Source of the DNA: a bacterium
GTDB taxonomy: Bacteria > Zhuqueibacterota > Zhuqueibacteria > Residuimicrobiales > Krinioviventaceae
Assembly (NCBI GenBank): GCA_024278645.1
Contig: JAJRST010000616.1
Location: 1-6,797 of the forward strand
Direction of reading: 5' to 3'
DNA: 6,797 nucleotides
This document shows positions 5,779 to 6,797 of this stretch, one piece after another (position 1 is the stretch's first letter; each line of letters starts with the position of its first letter). The notes beneath the pieces are model-generated. The model was given only the letters and a program-made list of their open reading frames with translations. It was not told the origin of the DNA and ran no database searches. The translations under genes were made by a program, and so were the position numbers.

Positions 5779-6381
5779 CTACTTTATAAATTCCGCATCA
5801 AATTTCTGCACGATTTCCTTGATCATTTCATCTTCTTTTTCAAGCTTTGCAAATTCCGCGCGCTTATCGATGGGGCCTGGCATCTTGCGCACGCCGGCCA
5901 GCTTTTCCTTTTCGGTGCGCACGCATCTCATTTTAAGCCGAACGCCGTACACCTCTTCAATCGCCTCCTCGATGACGGCCGCCTGACGCTCGACCGAGCT
6001 GATGTGAAAGCCGTTTTTACTGTCAAACGCCAATTCGAGATTGACGCCCTCCACGCGCGTCGGCCATCCTTCCACCAGCAGGGAACCCAGGGCGATGCGC
6101 TTCCTTTTAACGCTGTCGACGACCCGCACCCATTTTTCTTCAATGGCTTCCAGGCCTATCGAAGGCGTCTTTTGCGGGGCCTCGGCATGGGCCGCATCAT
6201 CCTCTTGCAGCGAGGCAGTCGACGGCGATTCCTGTACTTTGGGAGAAGGTTGCGATGACGACAAAGAGCGGGCGGGCGGCGGCAAAGGCTCAGCAGGTTG
6301 CTGCTGATGCTCGGAAACCAGGGGGTGATGGCGTTGCGGCGTGGACGGCCGGACGTCAGGGGCTAGACTGCTTTTTTTTTT
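5779..6381 (-). CDS. dnaX: DnaX tau-specific linker and C-terminal domain, reached by -1 slippage
   Basis: Read in the frame one base back from upstream dnaX, the A run gives Lys-Lys-Lys-Ser-Ser-Leu-Ala-Pro and stays open for 200 codons to a TAG at 5781-5779. The first 75 or so residues are a low-complexity linker rich in Pro, Gln, Ser, His and Ala (for example EPLPPPARSLSSSQPSP). A folded-looking domain follows, starting near IEEKWVRVVDSVKRKRIALG, with a WPTRVEGVNLELAF strand region, an IEEAIEEVYGVRLKMR segment and a charged helical tail. This order (collar, flexible linker, C-terminal domain) is that of the DnaX tau subunit, whose tail binds the polymerase alpha subunit and, in E. coli, DnaB. 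The best start inside this stretch is a TTG at 6285 with no ribosome binding site, so an independent gene is unlikely. The tail diverges from E. coli tau, so its role is inferred from position and layout. Confidence 0.75.
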   Translation of the reverse strand, partial: KKKSSLAPDVRPSTPQRHHPLVSEHQQQPAEPLPPPARSLSSSQPSPKVQESPSTASLQEDDAAHAEAPQKTPSIGLEAIEEKWVRVVDSVKRKRIALGSLLVEGWPTRVEGVNLELAFDSKNGFHISSVERQAAVIEEAIEEVYGVRLKMRCVRTEKEKLAGVRKMPGPIDKRAEFAKLEKEDEMIKEIVQKFDAEFIK

Positions 6382-6797
6382 ACTTCCCGGAATTGCGACA
6401 AAAGCTCGGAAAGTTGTACGCTTTTGCTCATCTTGATCATTTTGATGAGCGCCACTTCCAGGTGCAGCCGGGCGTTCGAGCTTCTGCGGATCAGATTTTC
6501 AGCTTCCGAGGCGATTTTGATAAGACGCAGCAGGTCTTCGACTTTAAAGTCATCCGCTTCAGCGAGATAGCGCTGCGCATGTTCCTCGGCGACATTCAAC
6601 TCATCAACGCTGTCAGTCGTTTTGACGACGAGAAAATTGCGCAAGTGTTCGGACAATCCCATCAGGAATTCGTTGAAATCATAGCCTTCGGAAAATATCT
6701 GCTGTACCAGCTCGATGCCGCCCTGGACGTCCGTGGTCTTTATCAGGTCCGTCATTTTGAAAAAGAGGTCCTGGCCGATGATGCCGAGCAAATTGGC
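6363..6797 (-). CDS. dnaX: DNA polymerase III clamp-loader subunit DnaX, upstream frame (gamma-like end), 5' partial
   Basis: The frame is open to the window edge, so the ATPase domains lie outside; 144 residues are visible before a TAG at 6365-6363. The visible part matches the clamp-loader collar (domain III) of DnaX: it opens with LLGIIGQDLFFKMTDLI, continues with the GYDFNEFLMGLSEHLRNFLV segment, and ends in a helical stretch with LRLIKIASEAENLIRRSSNA and QLSELLSQFREV. DnaX oligomerises here with delta and delta' to load the beta sliding clamp. After REV the frame reads three Lys codons in a run of ten A, then Ala-Val-stop. It therefore ends at the point where bacterial gamma subunits end, before the linker and polymerase-binding tail. 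That tail is encoded just downstream in the -1 frame (separate entry). DnaX identity is confident; whether the short product is a real gamma subunit or an artefact of a miscounted A run cannot be told from sequence alone. Confidence 0.9.
   Translation of the reverse strand, partial: ANLLGIIGQDLFFKMTDLIKTTDVQGGIELVQQIFSEGYDFNEFLMGLSEHLRNFLVVKTTDSVDELNVAEEHAQRYLAEADDFKVEDLLRLIKIASEAENLIRRSSNARLHLEVALIKMIKMSKSVQLSELLSQFREVKKKAV
6372..6381 (-). promoter_or_regulatory. A10 slippery run joining the gamma and tau frames of dnaX
   Basis: The coding strand has ten consecutive A residues preceded by CGGGAAGT and followed by GCAGTCTAG. Unslipped reading gives GTA AAA AAA AAA GCA GTC TAG. A -1 shift, or one extra A in the mRNA, enters the tau frame. 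The third frame (one A fewer) meets TGA at 6358-6356, so only one of three frames continues. Runs of nine or more A are known to cause RNA polymerase slippage, as in Thermus thermophilus dnaX, and A-rich heptamers cause ribosomal -1 frameshifting in E. coli dnaX. A GGGAAG directly upstream resembles a Shine-Dalgarno sequence but lies very close to the run. The only downstream hairpin I see is 4 bp (GACG 6357-6354 with CGTC 6347-6344), which favours transcriptional slippage over a structure-stimulated ribosomal shift. A sequencing error in the homopolymer remains possible. Confidence 0.6.

Noticed and set aside
5779..6285. Independent small gene downstream of dnaX starting at TTG 6285
   Set aside because: No ribosome binding site; the frame is open without a stop back into the dnaX A run, and the content is a linker plus tail domain as expected for tau.
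6344..6357. Downstream RNA hairpin stimulating ribosomal frameshifting in dnaX
   Set aside because: Only a 4-bp GACG/CGTC stem with a 6-base loop was found, too weak to propose as a frameshift stimulator.
1..6797. CRISPR array, mobile element, attachment site, tRNA or rRNA
   Set aside because: No spaced direct repeats, terminal inverted repeats, transposase or integrase motifs, or RNA gene signatures were seen; the window is almost fully occupied by housekeeping genes.

Overview
The window is a compact, entirely minus-strand bacterial housekeeping block with about 55% GC by eye. All genes read from high to low coordinates, with gaps of mostly 0 to 60 bases. In transcription order it holds: the 3' part of dnaX (clamp-loader tau/gamma), ebfC/ybaB, recR, pgpA, cinA (interrupted by a stop codon), thpR, recA, recX, and the first 224 codons of a Cys/Met-metabolism PLP enzyme. 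No tRNA, rRNA, CRISPR array, insertion sequence or phage gene is visible. Nothing in it looks recently transferred.

The gene order joins two widely conserved bacterial strings, dnaX-ebfC-recR and pgpA-cinA-thpR-recA-recX. The source is a free-living-type bacterium, perhaps from an uncultured lineage such as the FCB group or a deltaproteobacterium-like phylum. That placement is only an impression from protein style and gene order. Genes end with TAA, TAG and TGA in this window, so the standard code (table 11) applies.

Region 5779-6797 carries dnaX in two frames joined at a run of ten A residues on the coding strand (6381-6372). The upstream frame stops five codons after the run begins. The -1 frame is open through a Pro/Gln/Ser-rich linker into a C-terminal domain. 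This is the layout expected for a slippage-controlled gamma/tau pair, as known from Thermus and E. coli dnaX, but here the short form is the unslipped one. A homopolymer sequencing error is the main alternative. Region 4792-5717 holds ebfC and recR, both with clear ribosome binding sites. Region 4687-4791 is the only gap of about 100 bases; it contains a promoter-like pair of hexamers and a strong hairpin ahead of pgpA. Region 2978-4222 is cinA, full length except for a single in-frame TAA at codon 115, inside its N-terminal domain. Region 671-2975 holds thpR, recA and recX. Region 1-674 starts a PLP enzyme whose ATG overlaps the recX stop (ATGA).

Functionally, DnaX, RecR, RecA and RecX serve replication and recombinational repair: clamp loading, RecA loading, strand exchange and its modulation. 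EbfC is a nucleoid-associated protein. PgpA (phospholipid synthesis), CinA (nucleotide/NMN metabolite repair) and ThpR (cyclic phosphodiester hydrolysis) are co-transcribed housekeeping enzymes often found beside recA. I see no new defence or mobile system. The two observations most worth checking are the dnaX slippage site and the cinA nonsense codon.
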